This document shows positions 1-11,673 of a DNA stretch of 64,000 bases, in pieces. The DNA comes from Septoria linicola (taxonomy: Eukaryota > Ascomycota > Dothideomycetes > Mycosphaerellales > Mycosphaerellaceae): positions 1,922,001 through 1,986,000 of the forward strand of contig CP099418.1 in the NCBI GenBank assembly GCA_024114885.1, in the 5' to 3' direction. The translations under genes and the position numbers were made by a program. Position 1 is the stretch's first letter, and every line of letters begins with the position of its first letter. The notes beneath the pieces are model-generated. The model ran no database searches. It saw only the letters and a program-made list of their open reading frames with translations, and had not been told where the DNA came from.

Positions 1-996
1 TTTGTGGAAAGCGTCTGTGAAGCCCTTGGGATCCGGGAATCGATGTCTGTTCCATTTGAAGACATTCCTCGTCTTGGGCTCTGTTTCTGCGACAGTGTAT
101 CCCGAGCTCATTTGGAAGCCCGAGCATGGTATGTCGTGCTTCTCTACAGTGTCTGCCCACTCCGTCAGTGCTTCGCTGGCTCTAGGTTCATCGAGCATGG
201 AGTACTTCATGCCGCCGCCAAGATATCCGAATGCCCATCGTGGTACCAAGAGGGGTTTGCCAACAAGATCGCTGTAGATCCCTACAACATGCTCTAGCGT
301 CTTGCCAACGATGGTGTACTGCTCCAAGCCACCATGATCCTGTCTATAGACTTTGAAGAAGCCCCACATGCCGTCCATCTCTGACCCAACAGAATAGTAA
401 CCTCGTGCATGGCTTGTGGAGAAAGTCGCCACCACGCCTTCAGGCCCAGCACGAATTAAAAGTGGTATATGTTTATAGAGTGGGTCAGTTCGATGAACGT
501 CGTAGCCAAAACTATCAGTAGCGGAGAGCGTGAAATGTCTACCAGAGAGATCCATAGGCGCAGCCTTCTCGCCCAAGCCTACATGCAGACTACCGCGATG
601 ATAGCGAGAGTAATGTGCGATGCCGGTACCGTCGATGGTATAGGACCGGAACGGTAGGTCAGTGTGCAACAGCTCCTGGTCGGCGAAGCCCACGGAAATA
701 AGTGGCACTTCATTCCAGCTTACGGTAGCTTTGATTTCTCCCGAGAGATACGTTCTTGACTTTTCCTCAGAGGAGACTGCAGCAAAAGTATCATTGCGAG
801 CTTCTGGCCTGCGGGCGCTTGGAAATGGAGGCAGCGGGTGACTTTCGGATGTGAAGGTCGTTCGAAACAGACCTGGACGCAGTGCCTCAAACGTAAAGTC
901 GATTGTTTTTGATGTTTCAGTACTTTGCAGATGTAGAGAAGTCTTGCTCGAGCTTAGCAAAGTGTATGCCTTGGGCACAAACTCTTGCTGAGGCAT
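1..996 (-). CDS. GH31 family alpha-glucosidase-like glycoside hydrolase (5' part; runs off left edge)
   Basis: The minus strand is open for 332 codons from the ATG at 996-994 to the window edge, with no intron. The N-terminal beta-sandwich is followed by family landmarks of glycoside hydrolase 31: SEMDGMWGFFKVYRQDHGG, then GKPLLVPRWAFGYLGGGMKY and QMSSGYTVAETEPKTRNVF at the start of the catalytic barrel. The nucleophile and acid/base regions lie beyond the window. GH31 enzymes remove terminal alpha-linked glucose or xylose with retention; the exact substrate cannot be told. No signal peptide is visible, so it may be cytosolic. It is divergent from the MFS permease gene starting at 1644 and sits at the edge of a block with two transporters and a Zn2Cys6 regulator, which suggests oligosaccharide use. 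Confidence 0.9.
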   Translation of the reverse strand, partial: MPQQEFVPKAYTLLSSSKTSLHLQSTETSKTIDFTFEALRPGLFRTTFTSESHPLPPFPSARRPEARNDTFAAVSSEEKSRTYLSGEIKATVSWNEVPLISVGFADQELLHTDLPFRSYTIDGTGIAHYSRYHRGSLHVGLGEKAAPMDLSGRHFTLSATDSFGYDVHRTDPLYKHIPLLIRAGPEGVVATFSTSHARGYYSVGSEMDGMWGFFKVYRQDHGGLEQYTIVGKTLEHVVGIYSDLVGKPLLVPRWAFGYLGGGMKYSMLDEPRASEALTEWADTVEKHDIPCSGFQMSSGYTVAETEPKTRNVFKWNRHRFPDPKGFTDAFHK

Positions 997-1643
997 GGTC
1001 ACACCGCAGCGCTCAGGTAGCACAGAAATCCTCCAGAGAGTGGTACCAAGAAACGAATGAATGCCAGAACAGAATCGAGACTTGGATGTCGACTACAGGA
1101 TAAGACTTTTGGTATTCGACACCAATGGACCTTCAGTGAGCCGCCACGTGCGATACTCGGTCCAGAGCTTACTACTCTGACGCCGCCGACTACGGTGCAG
1201 TCGTGACCGAGCGTGCCTCTACTGCTGCAGCGTGTTCGCTGCACCAGTGCCATTGCCAAGCTGTGGTTGGCTTGCACGACCGATGCAGGCACGATTGCGC
1301 CCAGAATCAGCAGACTCGATGACAGAGTCCGGATTCGAGTTGAGGCTCTATCGGACATAGCATCCGAAATGCGATGCGCTTGTCAGACAGTCTAAGCTGT
1401 ACAAAGTATGTGGTCGTGGTGCATAAATGGAGCGCACTGATTGGCTCAGAATGCGACGGATTCTGGTATGCCTTTACGGATTCGTCGCGCGAAGTCCGAT
1501 CCATGGGGGCGGGGAACCTTGAATGTTAACGTTACACAGCGATCCCGTGCGGCTGGCTGTGCAGCATCTCGCCATGCGTCTAGCGGTCTGGAGATAGCAG
1601 GCAAAATGATGCAACGCAAACTTGGTAATTACCATCAATTCAG
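997..1643. promoter_or_regulatory. Divergent promoter between GH31 gene and MFS permease
   Basis: These 647 bases separate the start codons of two divergently transcribed genes and must hold both promoters. CGG and CCG triplets are present (for example around 1180-1195), as expected for a Zn2Cys6 target, but I cannot single out a confident operator. A minus-strand open frame at 999-1358 with a hydrophobic start overlaps the start of the GH31 gene in another frame and looks spurious. Confidence 0.5.
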
Positions 1644-3425
1644 ATGGCCACCCCAGCCAACTTGCTGCGACATAGGGTTTCAGGACCTAGTGTCGCCAAC
1701 AGCCAGGACGCCTCAGAGGAGGAGACAGAACCCCTGACGGCAGAAACTAACACTCGCGATGGCGAGAATCATGCGAGCAACAAGGCGCACAAATCGAACG
1801 ACGACCAGACCGAGACAATCGAGACCATCTCTTCCAGAGACGGCCATAGAGACAAGGCCGCCGAGCTCTTAAGGGCTGCCGGACACTCTGTCATTGTGAC
1901 TCCGGACGAAAATCAACGCATTCTTCGCATGATTGACTGGCACATCTTGCCCATTATCTTGGCCATCTACTGCCTGCAGTCTTTGGACAAAACTGCTCTA
2001 TCTTACGCCTCGGTTTTCGGTCTCGTGGAGGATCTGCATTTAGTCGACAATCAGTACAGCTGGTCTGCTGCCATAGTCTACGTTGCTCAGCTGGTCTGGC
2101 AACCACTGATCGCGTACTTCCTGGTCAAGCTGCCTCTAGCAAAATTCTGTGCGATCATGGTGTTCTGCTGGGGCGCCACACTGTGCGGCATGGTGGCAGC
2201 CAAGGACTTTGGAGGATTAATGGCAGCACGTTTTGTTCTGGGCTCTTTCGAGGCTTCCGTGGCGCCGACTTTCATAGCTCTGGTCCAGATGTGGTATCGC
2301 AGGGTCGAACAGACGAATCGCAACGCTGCCTGGTACTCGATGCTCGGCGTTGTCAACATCTTCGGAAGTCTGTTAAGCTATGGCCTTGCGAAAATTCAAT
2401 CAGATACGCTGCGTCCATTCCAGACAATCTTCCTGTTCTGTGGAGCTCTAACTGTAGCGTTCTCCGTCTTGGTATTCATCTGGTTGCCTGACTCACCGAT
2501 GCAGGCCAAGTTCCTGAGGGGTGACGACAAGCTATTAGCCATCGAAAGGCTGCGCATGAACCAGATGGGGATATCTTCAGGCGTTTGGCGTTGGGATCAT
2601 GTCAAAGAGTGCTTTCTGGACGTTAAGACGTGGCTCTGGTTCTCGATGTTGACGGCAGTCTCCATTCCGTCTGGAGGCATTACCACCTTCGGCCCTTTGA
2701 TCGTGAAATCCTTTGGCTTCGACAGCTTCACGACAATCTTGTTCAATATGCCCTTCGGTGGAGTACAACTAATAGCAACACTTGGCGGGGCCTGGGCAGC
2801 AACCCGCTGGAAGGTAAAATCCCCTGTGCTTGTGGTTCTATGCATCCCGCCGATCATCGGCATTTCTTTGCTGCTCAGCCTCGAACACACTCCTGGCAAT
2901 AGAGGAGTCCTCTTGTTCGCATATTACCTTACTTCAGTCTACCCAGCGATCAGTCCTCTAATCTATTCATGGTCGGGCCAGAATACTGGAGGGGACACCA
3001 AAAGAAAGGCCACGACTGCCGTTCTTTTCATCGGAGCTAGCGCTGGTAAGTGTTGATCCGCGCTGCACACGATGCGAAAACTACTGACCACGGTCGTAGG
3101 CAACATCATTGGTCCGAATCTTTACACCACAGAGCAGGCTCCTGGTTATAGAAGCGGGCTGATTTCTAATCTGATCCTGTTCATCCTGATCATCGTGCTG
3201 GTCGGCTTAGGTGTACTCTGGATAGCATTCTTAAACAGGAAGCATGCTGTAGCGAGAGAACGCATGGGCAAGGCTGCTGAGGTCGTGGACTTGTCGATGG
3301 CAAGTGGTCAAGTTCTCGCAAGCACGAATGGTGCGCTCAACGACACCGACGAGACGGGAGTGGGCCAAAAGGCGTTCGACGATATGACAGACTTGGCAAA
3401 CGAGGATTTCATATACCTGATGTAG
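1644..3425 (+). CDS. MFS permease of the anion:cation symporter (allantoate/nicotinate permease, Dal5/Tna1-like) family
   Basis: Two exons, 1644-3045 and 3100-3425, joined through a 54-nt intron (GTAAGT donor, TAG acceptor) give 575 residues. After a long hydrophilic N-terminus the protein shows the ACS-family opening IDWHILPIILAIYCLQSLDK, followed by about twelve membrane segments; the intron falls inside a Gly-Ala-Ser-Ala-Gly loop near the end of the transmembrane region. The family imports organic anions such as allantoate, nicotinate, pantothenate or sugar acids with protons across the plasma membrane; the substrate here is unknown. It lies between the GH31 gene (divergent) and the Zn2Cys6 gene (convergent), so it may import a breakdown product made by that block. 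Confidence 0.9.
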
Positions 3426-3495
3426 AAGGAGTGGCGAGGTTTGCGGAACTGTGCCCAGTCTTCGGGGCCATAGGCGAAACGAGATTTAGTCGGTA

Positions 3496-5492
3496 TCATA
3501 TCGTGCCGCTGAAGTCCAGAAACAGATCTTGCCAGTCCAGGGGATTATAACACAGATTCAAGCCTGGGAAGTCCCACTCCAGGAATTCCTGAGGAAGGAA
3601 CGAGTGAAAGTCCGTGTCGCCCGGTCCGCCAGCTGCACGGGCTTGTAGAGAAGCGTGCACAGCGCGCTCGCATTTGTCAATTGTCTGCGCTAGGATACTT
3701 TGGTACAATGTCAGAGCAAGAGCGAGGCATTTATCCTGATGTTCATGCTCCTACTTACCGCATGTAGCTGATGTTTGCCTCCATTCCGACGTTGGCTAGG
3801 TCTCTTAAAAAGGCTTTAGCCTCTGCCAGCTTCTCGAGAAGCGCAGCTGGTGAGTCGCCAAGAAGAATGGCCAAACGTAGGACGAGTAGAACGCAAAAGG
3901 AATTCTTCACCCATGAGAACTCCATAGCAAAGCGAAGACTCGATATGACTAGAGGTCCCTCAGCTGGCTCTGATAATATCAGCCTTAGATGTTGTTCTGC
4001 CGCCAGCTTAGCCGCTAAAGCAATGCTCCGCTGTCCTTCACTCATTAGCGCAATGTTCTCAATCCCCGAAGCAGTCAGGGCACGTAAGTGCAGTGTAAGT
4101 ACGGCCCAGACTTTCTGAATGCGTAGGTTCAACAGCAGCAATGGACGTTCGTCTGTCACACTTGGGTCATTGCACGCTATCGATACCCACTCCGATAGCC
4201 ACAACTGAAGGTCGACTTGAGCCCCCGTCAATACGTCTTGGAGTAAAGTGATCGAATGCGACGTCGACGTTACTCGTGTGAGGGCGTCATGAGATGAAGT
4301 TCGCAGCGCGTTTAACTCGACCTGCGCGAACAGACGGATATCCGTAGAGGTCTTCTGTGGATGAGACAGTAAGATTCGTACTCGTCTTGCAGAGGCATGC
4401 AGCTGCACAGAAGGAGGTTTTCCGCCATCAAGAGATAGAATTTGATCAAGGACGAAAATGCCATACCAAACCCGTGATGTCCAGAAACAAGACTCGTCAG
4501 TCAGGCCAGTGGACTGTGTGCGTATCGCTCCATAAGCATCAGCTTCGTGAAGTAACAACTTGAGGTTAACAACATCTGTTTCGTAAGAGTCTGCGTACTT
4601 ACAGAGTCGATTCGGAAACAGTGTCAGATTCGCGGTGGTTCACCATCAAAGTGAAGAGCTGATCGAGGCGTGTCAGGAGTCCAGCTTGGATTGCTGCTCG
4701 AAGGGCCACATCGACTAGCACAGCTCCACTTTCGGAGTAAGAAGCAATCACCAGTAGAGCTTGTATATCTTCCACTGACCAAGCGCACTGGCCAGATGAT
4801 ATCTTCAGCACGAGCTCAGACGTATGCTGCCGTATGATAACGTAGTTCTGGCGCCATGTCTGCGATAATACACCGCATGCTGCACGGCTGCCAAAAGCCA
4901 CGAGTGTATCAAACAGAACGGCTGATCTAGCCCGGAGTGAATCAAAAGTATCTACTAATCAGGTCCGGCTGAATCAGCCTCTTGATCAGCATTAACAAGA
5001 TTCGCCACGACAATGAGCTCACGCGTGCGATCGAAAACAGGCACAAAGCGATCGCATCCTGCGAAGAACGTATCGAACCATGCTCTTGCATCATCCTCGG
5101 ACACAATTCCTGAGGAAACAACGTCAATTCGTGATCGCTCCCGCAATGTGAAGCTTGATATTCCAGTGGGCCCTGCTGGGGGTTGTAGATTATCACCATG
5201 ATCAATCTCGACTGAGCTAGTTAGACGGTGACCGAGCTGTTAAGGATGTGGTAGATGCATGATTGAGCTCAAGCCTGGTCTGAACGTCCGAAATGGCCTC
5301 TTCGAGTCTCGCAAGACGTTCATCTGCGGTTGGTGGCCTTTCGATATACTGGCATTCTGATGAAGTGCTCGCGCAACGCATACATGGCCTGCGTCCATCA
5401 CAGCGGACCTTCGACCGTCTGCACGCGCTACACGCTTTGGGCACCCGTCTACGTTTGGTGGCAGGAGATGAAACATCGGTCGCTGGCTCCAT
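3496..5492 (-). CDS. Zn2Cys6 fungal-specific transcription factor
   Basis: The classical cluster CX2CX6CX5CX2CX6C lies at residues 21-47, preceded by a KRRR basic stretch; a fungal-specific regulatory domain follows (SEDDARAWFDTFF, then WYGIFVLDQILSLDGGKPP). My best model has exons 5492-5227, 5153-5023, 4921-4644, 4558-3759 and 3697-3496, giving 558 residues with all phases consistent. The introns 5022-4922 (GTGAGC) and 3758-3698 (GTAAGT) are firm. The junctions at 5226-5154 and 4643-4559 use weak donors and are inferred; a strong GTAAGT near 4600 does not keep the frame. The start codon was chosen because it lies just upstream of the zinc cluster. It probably regulates the flanking transporter and hydrolase genes. 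Confidence 0.85.
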
Positions 5493-5823
5493 GCCTGGTC
5501 TTTCGTCTGTCTGAATCGCATCGGTGGTCGTTCGTATCGACCACAGAAGACATGCGCTCAGCTGCCGTGCAATAGCGCACGCTGGATTGGGATGTTTGAC
5601 GATAGAATAACAATAACATTGAAGGAAACGCAGGTTCGAGGGCCCCTCTGATCTGGCTGCCACAACATCCGCCTGACTCAACTCGAGCGCGCGGCAATGG
5701 CGAGAGGGGAGCGATACAAATGCCGCCATGACGCACTATCGAGGCCATATCAATCTACACACAGTCCCGAGACATGGAGGGAACTGTTCAGGGGCATCAC
5801 ATTTTAGGACACCACATCAAAGC

Positions 5824-7158
5824 CTAATTGTTTACATTAGCGAACTGGAACAAACGCCTTCCCGGGCGGTACTCCACCGAAATGTCAAGATATGGCGGGA
5901 TGTTTTGCAGAATAGGACCCAAAAGTGGTAGATTTCCTAGAGGTCTGAGAAGCCGGAATGGGCCAGTTTCTGAATTGAAGATGCTCGGAAATCTTTCTAT
6001 TGCGATCTCGTCCTGTCTGTTGAAGCGGAGCAGTCCGTTGGTGGTTGTGAAGAAGCTCATCCAGACATCACCATCGGCCGATGGGCCAGCAGTAACTGAG
6101 CCAAAAGCAGCAGGTTCTAAAGCACATGTCAACGCGCACTCTCTCAAATTGACACTCATGTCGCTTACCTCCAGTCGGGAAGATCTCAATCTCTTCGGTC
6201 TGCAAATTGATGCGACTAAGACTGTTGCCGACAAAGCCAGAGAAGTACATGAAGCCATCACGCTCTGCACGGTTGACGGCAGGCGCAGTTAGTGGGACTG
6301 GGATTGGATATTCAACAACCTCCCCAGTATCCCTCTTGTATTCGAAAATCTTGTTTCCAAGAACTTCACAGCCATAAACGCCGCCATCGGAAGTGACAAA
6401 AACACCCAGAGGCAGGGCAAGCGGCGTCGGAATCGGGACAGTAATGGTGAATTCCTGCGCAGCATAGTCGAAGTATTGGAGGACGTTGCCAGTGGTCTGA
6501 GTCAGCCACATACCATTGTCGTCAGTGAAGATGTCATTGAAGGGGAAGAGGTTGCCCGCTGGGTTCATTGGAGCCTGGAAGAGTTTGAATTCCCTTGTCT
6601 GGAGATCGAACTGCACCAATTGGTTCCGCACACCGTTTGTGTTATAGCTGAGAACTGGTTAGCACATCCCACGTGTTCACTTCGCACGGGAGCTTACATC
6701 TTGCCATCAGCACCAGGTCGAATCGCGCAACCGAATGCGAGGCGATCTTGAATGAGGCCGGCAAATGCGCCATTCAAGCCAGGAATCGTAACGTTGCCGA
6801 TTCCAGGACTGAAAGGGATGGCAAACTCTTCAACCTCACCAGTCTCTGGGTCCAGACGCATGATTTGATTAACCAAGAATTGAGCACCCCATAACGCGCC
6901 ATCCGGACCAAGGCAGAGATCACAAATTCCAGATAATTTCGTGGGCATTTCTGTATATTGTTAATCACTGGACTTATTCAAAGTTCTCGAAGGAAACCAC
7001 GTACGATAAAATGTGAAGTCGCACTCCTGCCGCCCTCCTGGTGGCGCCGTTGACTGTCGTGCCTTCAATCTGTTCACGGTCTCTTCATACTCCGGCAAAG
7101 GCTTGCTCGACGCAAGGCCGGCTAAGAGCGGGAGTGCGAGCATTACAGAGCACAACAT
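5824..7158 (-). CDS. Secreted Vgb-lyase/SMP-30-like six-bladed beta-propeller protein
   Basis: Four exons (7158-7005, 6950-6698, 6647-6169, 6116-5824), separated by 50-54-nt introns with good donors, join in phase to 392 residues. A signal peptide (MLCSVMLALPLLAGLASS) precedes repeated propeller blades of the type seen in virginiamycin B lyase-like proteins: LCLGPDGALWGAQF, MRLDPETGEVEEF, IFEYKRDTGEVVEYPIPVP, LSRINLQTEEIEIFPTG. Related folds serve as lactonases or lyases; real streptogramin lyase activity is unlikely to be testable from sequence alone. Secretion and the position between a Zn2Cys6 regulator and a sugar transporter suggest extracellular processing of a sugar lactone or similar compound, which is inference. 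Confidence 0.8.
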
Positions 7159-8169
7159 TGTTCATTGCCAAGGTATCAAATCAGTCAAAGAAAGTCGAGG
7201 GGTCGAGCTCTCCTCTCTGGACATATCCCAAAAATATATCATGCACTTTTGAGGACTTGCAGTTTGCCGTCGGCTCAAAGTGTTGGCATCTGACGACCGT
7301 GGGACAGTCATGGGCGACAAACATGAGCTTAGCCCTCAGATGAAGGCATGGCAATACCAAGCTGGCCTTTGGCGTCTTGGTCTGTCTTGTCCCCACTTGC
7401 GGGCTCAGAAAGGCATGCTGTATCGGAGGAGTTGTCACTTCGCATTACGAGACCACGCGAAAGCGAAGCACAAGATCTTCGACGATGGCCTATCTCTTAT
7501 GAGTACCTTGAGCTCGAAAATCTCATGTATCTGTCAGATATGAGGCCATCAAGCGTTACGTCTGCCGTCCTATGGCTTGACTGCATCGAGCTAGCTCCAG
7601 GCAGATCGCGTGTCGATCTTCTGGGCAAGATGGAGAAGATTGAATCTTGAATCTCGCGGCCATGGTGCTCGTGCCCAGCACGCGATTGACACGACAGCCG
7701 ACCACATCTATGCCACGCCGGCATATTTCTAAAACAGCAGACACGGAGTGTGGCATTGAAATCAGGTCCGCGGCGTACATAACGACAGCGCCTACCCGTC
7801 AGAGGCGTTCAACTCTGCCATCTTCATGTCGACCGCTCGTATGCAACGCGAAGCGGCAAATGCGGCGATCTCGTACAGCTCGTCGCCAAGGGCATCAATG
7901 AAACTGAGCTCACCTCACAGTAGGCTGCCTTGGTCCTTTGTACGTGTGATGATACTTCTTGTTGCACTTGCTAGACTCCTTGTGGTGCTACTCAAGCTGA
8001 CACATGTGCGAGACGTGCATGTCTCCATTCGTACACGGATGAGTATTGAATGTGAGCCAGTTCGATGCAAACAAGAAGAGGTCGAATGAGAACAATAAGC
8101 GCTGCACACCGTACGAATGCTCGCGGTGCAGCACATCATCCATCCGTCCTTCCACGGTTCTTCGCAATT
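7159..8169. other. Intergenic region, upstream of the beta-propeller gene
   Basis: About 1 kb lies between the stop of the sugar transporter gene and the start of the secreted propeller gene, both on the minus strand. Open frames on either strand are short, lack recognisable domains and overlap each other in several frames. It should contain the propeller promoter and the transporter 3' end; nothing else is recognised. Confidence 0.4.
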
Positions 8170-10003
8170 TCAAGCTGTTGCGGTTCTGTCAGACTGACCG
8201 TTGGGCACCCTGATTATGCTGTACTTGGTGAGCGAGGCTGATGGTGGCCATCTGGCCTCAAACACCTCTTGCAATTCTTCTAGTGTTCTGCGTCTTGTCT
8301 CCACACCAAGGAAGAACCATAGGAAGCCTACGCACTTGTCAGCCGCCTCATAGAATTGCTGCTTTATCCAGTAAGTACCGTAAATGACGTTGAGGCTGAC
8401 GAAAACCAGGTAATATTTCCACGCAATAGCCTCTAGTGCCACGGCGGTGACATAAGTGTTGTAAAAGTTGGCGGTGTTGTTCATCATCACATGCTGTACG
8501 GCGATGTCAGTCGTTCATCAAAGTCATGGCTAGAAGTACGCACGATGCCCATGCCAGTCGCACGCGTGTGGTTGTCGAGGCTCTCAGCACAGTATGTTGC
8601 CGTCAGTGGAGTGTATACGAAGCTGTAAACGAACTCGAACAGGAAGATCTGGGCATAAGTCAGTCTGTGCGGTTTCGCATTGAAACACGAAAAGGCTAAC
8701 CATGCTCACGCCAGCGTTCGAAAGGTCCCTGCCTATCTCTGCTGCAGTCTGTCGGCTCGCGAATTGCGAAGATATACCAGTCACGGCCGCAAACAGTCCA
8801 GCGAGCGCAAATGACCCGATCCATAGCTTAGTACGTCGACCAAATCTGTCGTTTGTGGCAGATCCAAAGAGCGCCCCAGCGCAGCTCACGATGCTATTGA
8901 CAAATGTAAGCAATAGTCTACAATCTGTTGTAGCAACCCCAAGCTGGTAATACATCGTCGGTAAGTAATAGGTCAGGCAAGAATTTCCTGACAATTGCGA
9001 ACCATAGCTCATCAAAGTGACCATGAGCAGCCTCCAACGAGCCGAGTGAGTCTGCACAAGCTCTCTCCAATCCCACCAAGCCCTCATCTTCTGATTTGCG
9101 GTGAACTCGCGGAGTTCTCGAAGCTCGAGCTGCACGAGTGGATGATTAGCATTACCGGCTCCATGGTGTTTGGCCAGAATCTTCGTAGCCTCTTCGAATC
9201 GGCCATGCGAGCAAAGCCAACGCGGCGATTCTGGGATACAAAATGATCCAGCAAGGATGAAGAGAGGCCTGTGCTGGTCAGTGGATGGTAACGATACCCA
9301 CGAAAAGCGAGCTATCTTACGGTATGCACTGAAGTGTCAAAGGGAGGCGCCAGGACAAGGAGCCTGAGATCTTGGCCGTTGCATATGTCACGCCTGTTGC
9401 CAAGATTGAGCCGGAGTAGAAGAAAGAGTTGTAGTAGCCAGTGACTCTGGCACGCCATTGTGGAGGAGCCAGCTCGATCGCATAAGTAGGGGCCGCTGAA
9501 GTACCCAGCGCAATACCAAGACCAAGAATGAGGCGACCTACTAGTAAATATGCTTCAGACCTGGCGGCAGTAGTCACAATAGCTCCGGTCATAATGATTA
9601 CGGCACCCGCACCGATCCCAACTCCCCGACCGAGGAGATCGAGTACTGGCCCAGTGAATACCGCGCCGCTCAGACTACCTAGAGTATAGATGGCGAAGAT
9701 GATGCCGGTCGAGCTTCCTGTTTCTTTTTGGTGGAAAAACGCTTTGTATTGATCCATGGCGTTAATTGTGCTGAAGATTGAACTATCGAATCCCGAGGCC
9801 GTGGCATTCAGGCAGGCTATCAGCAGGATGGAGTACAGTTCGAAAGACGTCCTGAACCAGGCGTTCAAGGGCGTCACCATCACAGCTGCAAGGTAATCAA
9901 CATTGCCCTGGACTTCGAATGTCCGCTCTGGGACTTCAGATGTTCTTGTCATGTAATGTGCTTCGGACGTCATCATTTCTACTCCTTGTTCAGTCCTCGA
10001 CAT
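8170..10003 (-). CDS. MFS sugar transporter (sugar porter family)
   Basis: Exons 10003-9321, 9268-8701, 8648-8544 and 8493-8170 join in phase through 50-52-nt introns to 559 residues. About twelve membrane segments are visible. Sugar-porter signatures include a loop after TM2-3 (VLDLLGRGVGIGAG), the segment APTYAIELAPPQWRARVTG after TM4, IPESPRWL in the central loop, and NDRFGRRTKLW after TM8. The C-terminal Glu-Thr-Arg-Arg-Arg-Thr-Leu-Glu-Glu motif is also typical. It should be a proton-coupled hexose or disaccharide importer (lactose-permease-like type) of the plasma membrane. It is the second transporter in the block with the GH31 enzyme and Zn2Cys6 regulator. Confidence 0.92.
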
Positions 10004-10319
10004 CCTGATGCATTGTCAATAGCGGTGTTCACCACGACTTAGAGCTTGACGTGAGTTGCGAGGACATGCCAGATACTCTGTCGCTGCTACTCAAGTCTCG
10101 CATTGTGTTACACTCCGGCAGCTCGTATGGCGTATAATTCACTACGACCACCACGCTAAATCGACCAAGTATGATCATGAAATAGTTGCAGAGAGACATG
10201 CACGACGTGTTGTGTAGCCGTCTCTCTCGCAAGGTTGCAGAACAGAGCGACGCCAGCCAGTCATATCGACCGGTGGAACTTGCCCAATAGAGCACAAACT
10301 CCTGTGATCAGCGCCACGC
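10004..10319. other. Intergenic region upstream of the sugar transporter
   Basis: This 316-nt stretch holds the transporter promoter and the 3' end of the damaged gene on its right, also on the minus strand. No other element is recognised. Confidence 0.4.
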
Positions 10320-11654
10320 TCACACACAGAACTGTCCTGCATCCACAACTTCCTCTAGAGGCTCAGGCCCGGCCTTTCTGGCCCAAACATCAGTCCTCCA
10401 GATCGAGATGCCCCAGGAGCCGTCTGCAATCAAGCTCTTAAACACATCACTTCTCAACCAGAACGTCGCCATCTTCGCTGCTCGATCCCACCGCCAAGTG
10501 CTAATAATGTGAATTCCTTCAGCTCGTGCCGTGGCGGCTTTTTTTGTCTTCTTCCTATGCTCATCGCTGAGCAATATGGGTCGTAAACCCTGCTCCGCCT
10601 CTCTGGGCATAAGTGTCACCTTGAATAGGACGACCACGAAGGCAGGCGGTTCGGCAATGATATCAGCAAAGTCTGTGAAACGCATACTGTACTGATGCAC
10701 GTTCTGTGCAGGCGGCACGTGCTGCGAAATAAGGCCAAAAGGCAGGACGATCTGCCAAAGACCCAGAAGAGACGTGAGTTCGGCGACAAAAGGAGCCGTC
10801 GACTGATCAATACTCGATTCCTCGAGTTGCGCCTCTTCCAAGGCGAGTGGATCTGTCCGAGGAGGTCGTGCAGAAGTGTTGATCATGCCAGAAGCGAGAC
10901 TGTCGAGCACTTCGTTCAGCCAATGCGAAGGGTAACCGATGTTGTTCAGATGACCACATAGTCGGATGAAAGCCGTCAGATTTAGAGGTGAGTATATCAG
11001 TGCAAAGTCCCGGGGCGGTCGTTACTTAGGCAGTGCAATCTTCAAGAAAAGACGATAAAGCCATGTTTTGAGGTCTTTGCGTGGCATCAGATTCGGGAGA
11101 TCATTTGGTAGAGGGACATGCCGCCACTGCGCGTAGTCCGCCACGACCACTGGCCGCTCTGGATCCTCAATGGCATCCATACGCACGTGAAATAGTTGCT
11201 GCAGGTCCTGCGGCTCCCACAATCCAATGTACTCGTGATTGAAGTGATTGTGCGACTTGAATCGAGGCGGATTTCGCAGGCAATTCGAAGTTACATAGGA
11301 CAATGGGCCAGGATGCACAAGGGGGATAGCATAGAGGAAGGTCGCAAAGGTTCCGCCAATGTAGTCTGGCACATTCGATAGGTGAATGCGATCGTAGGCA
11401 GTCGGATATTCGAGCGCTGACTGAGATTCGGCCTTGTCTGCCAGCTCCTCGCTAGTGTTGATACCTGATAGTCTCTTGTCTTGGATGGGGCTGTGGACGA
11501 CTCTGTCATCGGTCTGCTGGGACGGCATCCGATGGCCAACGAACCCGTATCTGATTTGCTCGAAGACCGAAGTTACATCGCCTACACACGCCTCGATATA
11601 AGAGCATGGCCAACGATTGATTGAATTGCTGGAAACGTTTTTAGAGCCAGCCAA
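10320..11654 (-). pseudogene. DUF4470/MYND-finger-family-like protein, interrupted by an in-frame TAA
   Basis: One continuous minus-strand frame covers 445 codons but contains TAA at 11024-11022. Family-like sequence lies on both sides in the same frame: YDRIHLSNVPDYIGGTFATF, HNHFNHEYIGLWEP and LKTWLYRLFLKIALPK before the stop; RDFALIYSPLNLTAFIRL and NNIGYPSHWLNEVLDSL after it. I recall this architecture from the C-terminal region of fungal MYND/DUF4470 proteins of unknown function; no zinc finger is visible here. No GT-AG intron can remove the stop because no AG follows a usable donor before the conserved sequence resumes. The start is uncertain; the first ATG lies only 19 nt from the divergent RidA gene. 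It is probably a pseudogene. Confidence 0.65.
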
Positions 11655-11673
11655 GCTCCCATTGTGATCAACA

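Noticed and set aside
999..1358. Minus-strand frame with a hydrophobic, signal-peptide-like start
   Set aside because: It overlaps the GH31 promoter and start region in another frame and has no domain; it is probably chance.
11018..11024. An intron removing the TAA of the DUF4470-like gene
   Set aside because: A GT lies at the stop, but no AG acceptor follows before the conserved sequence resumes in the same frame.
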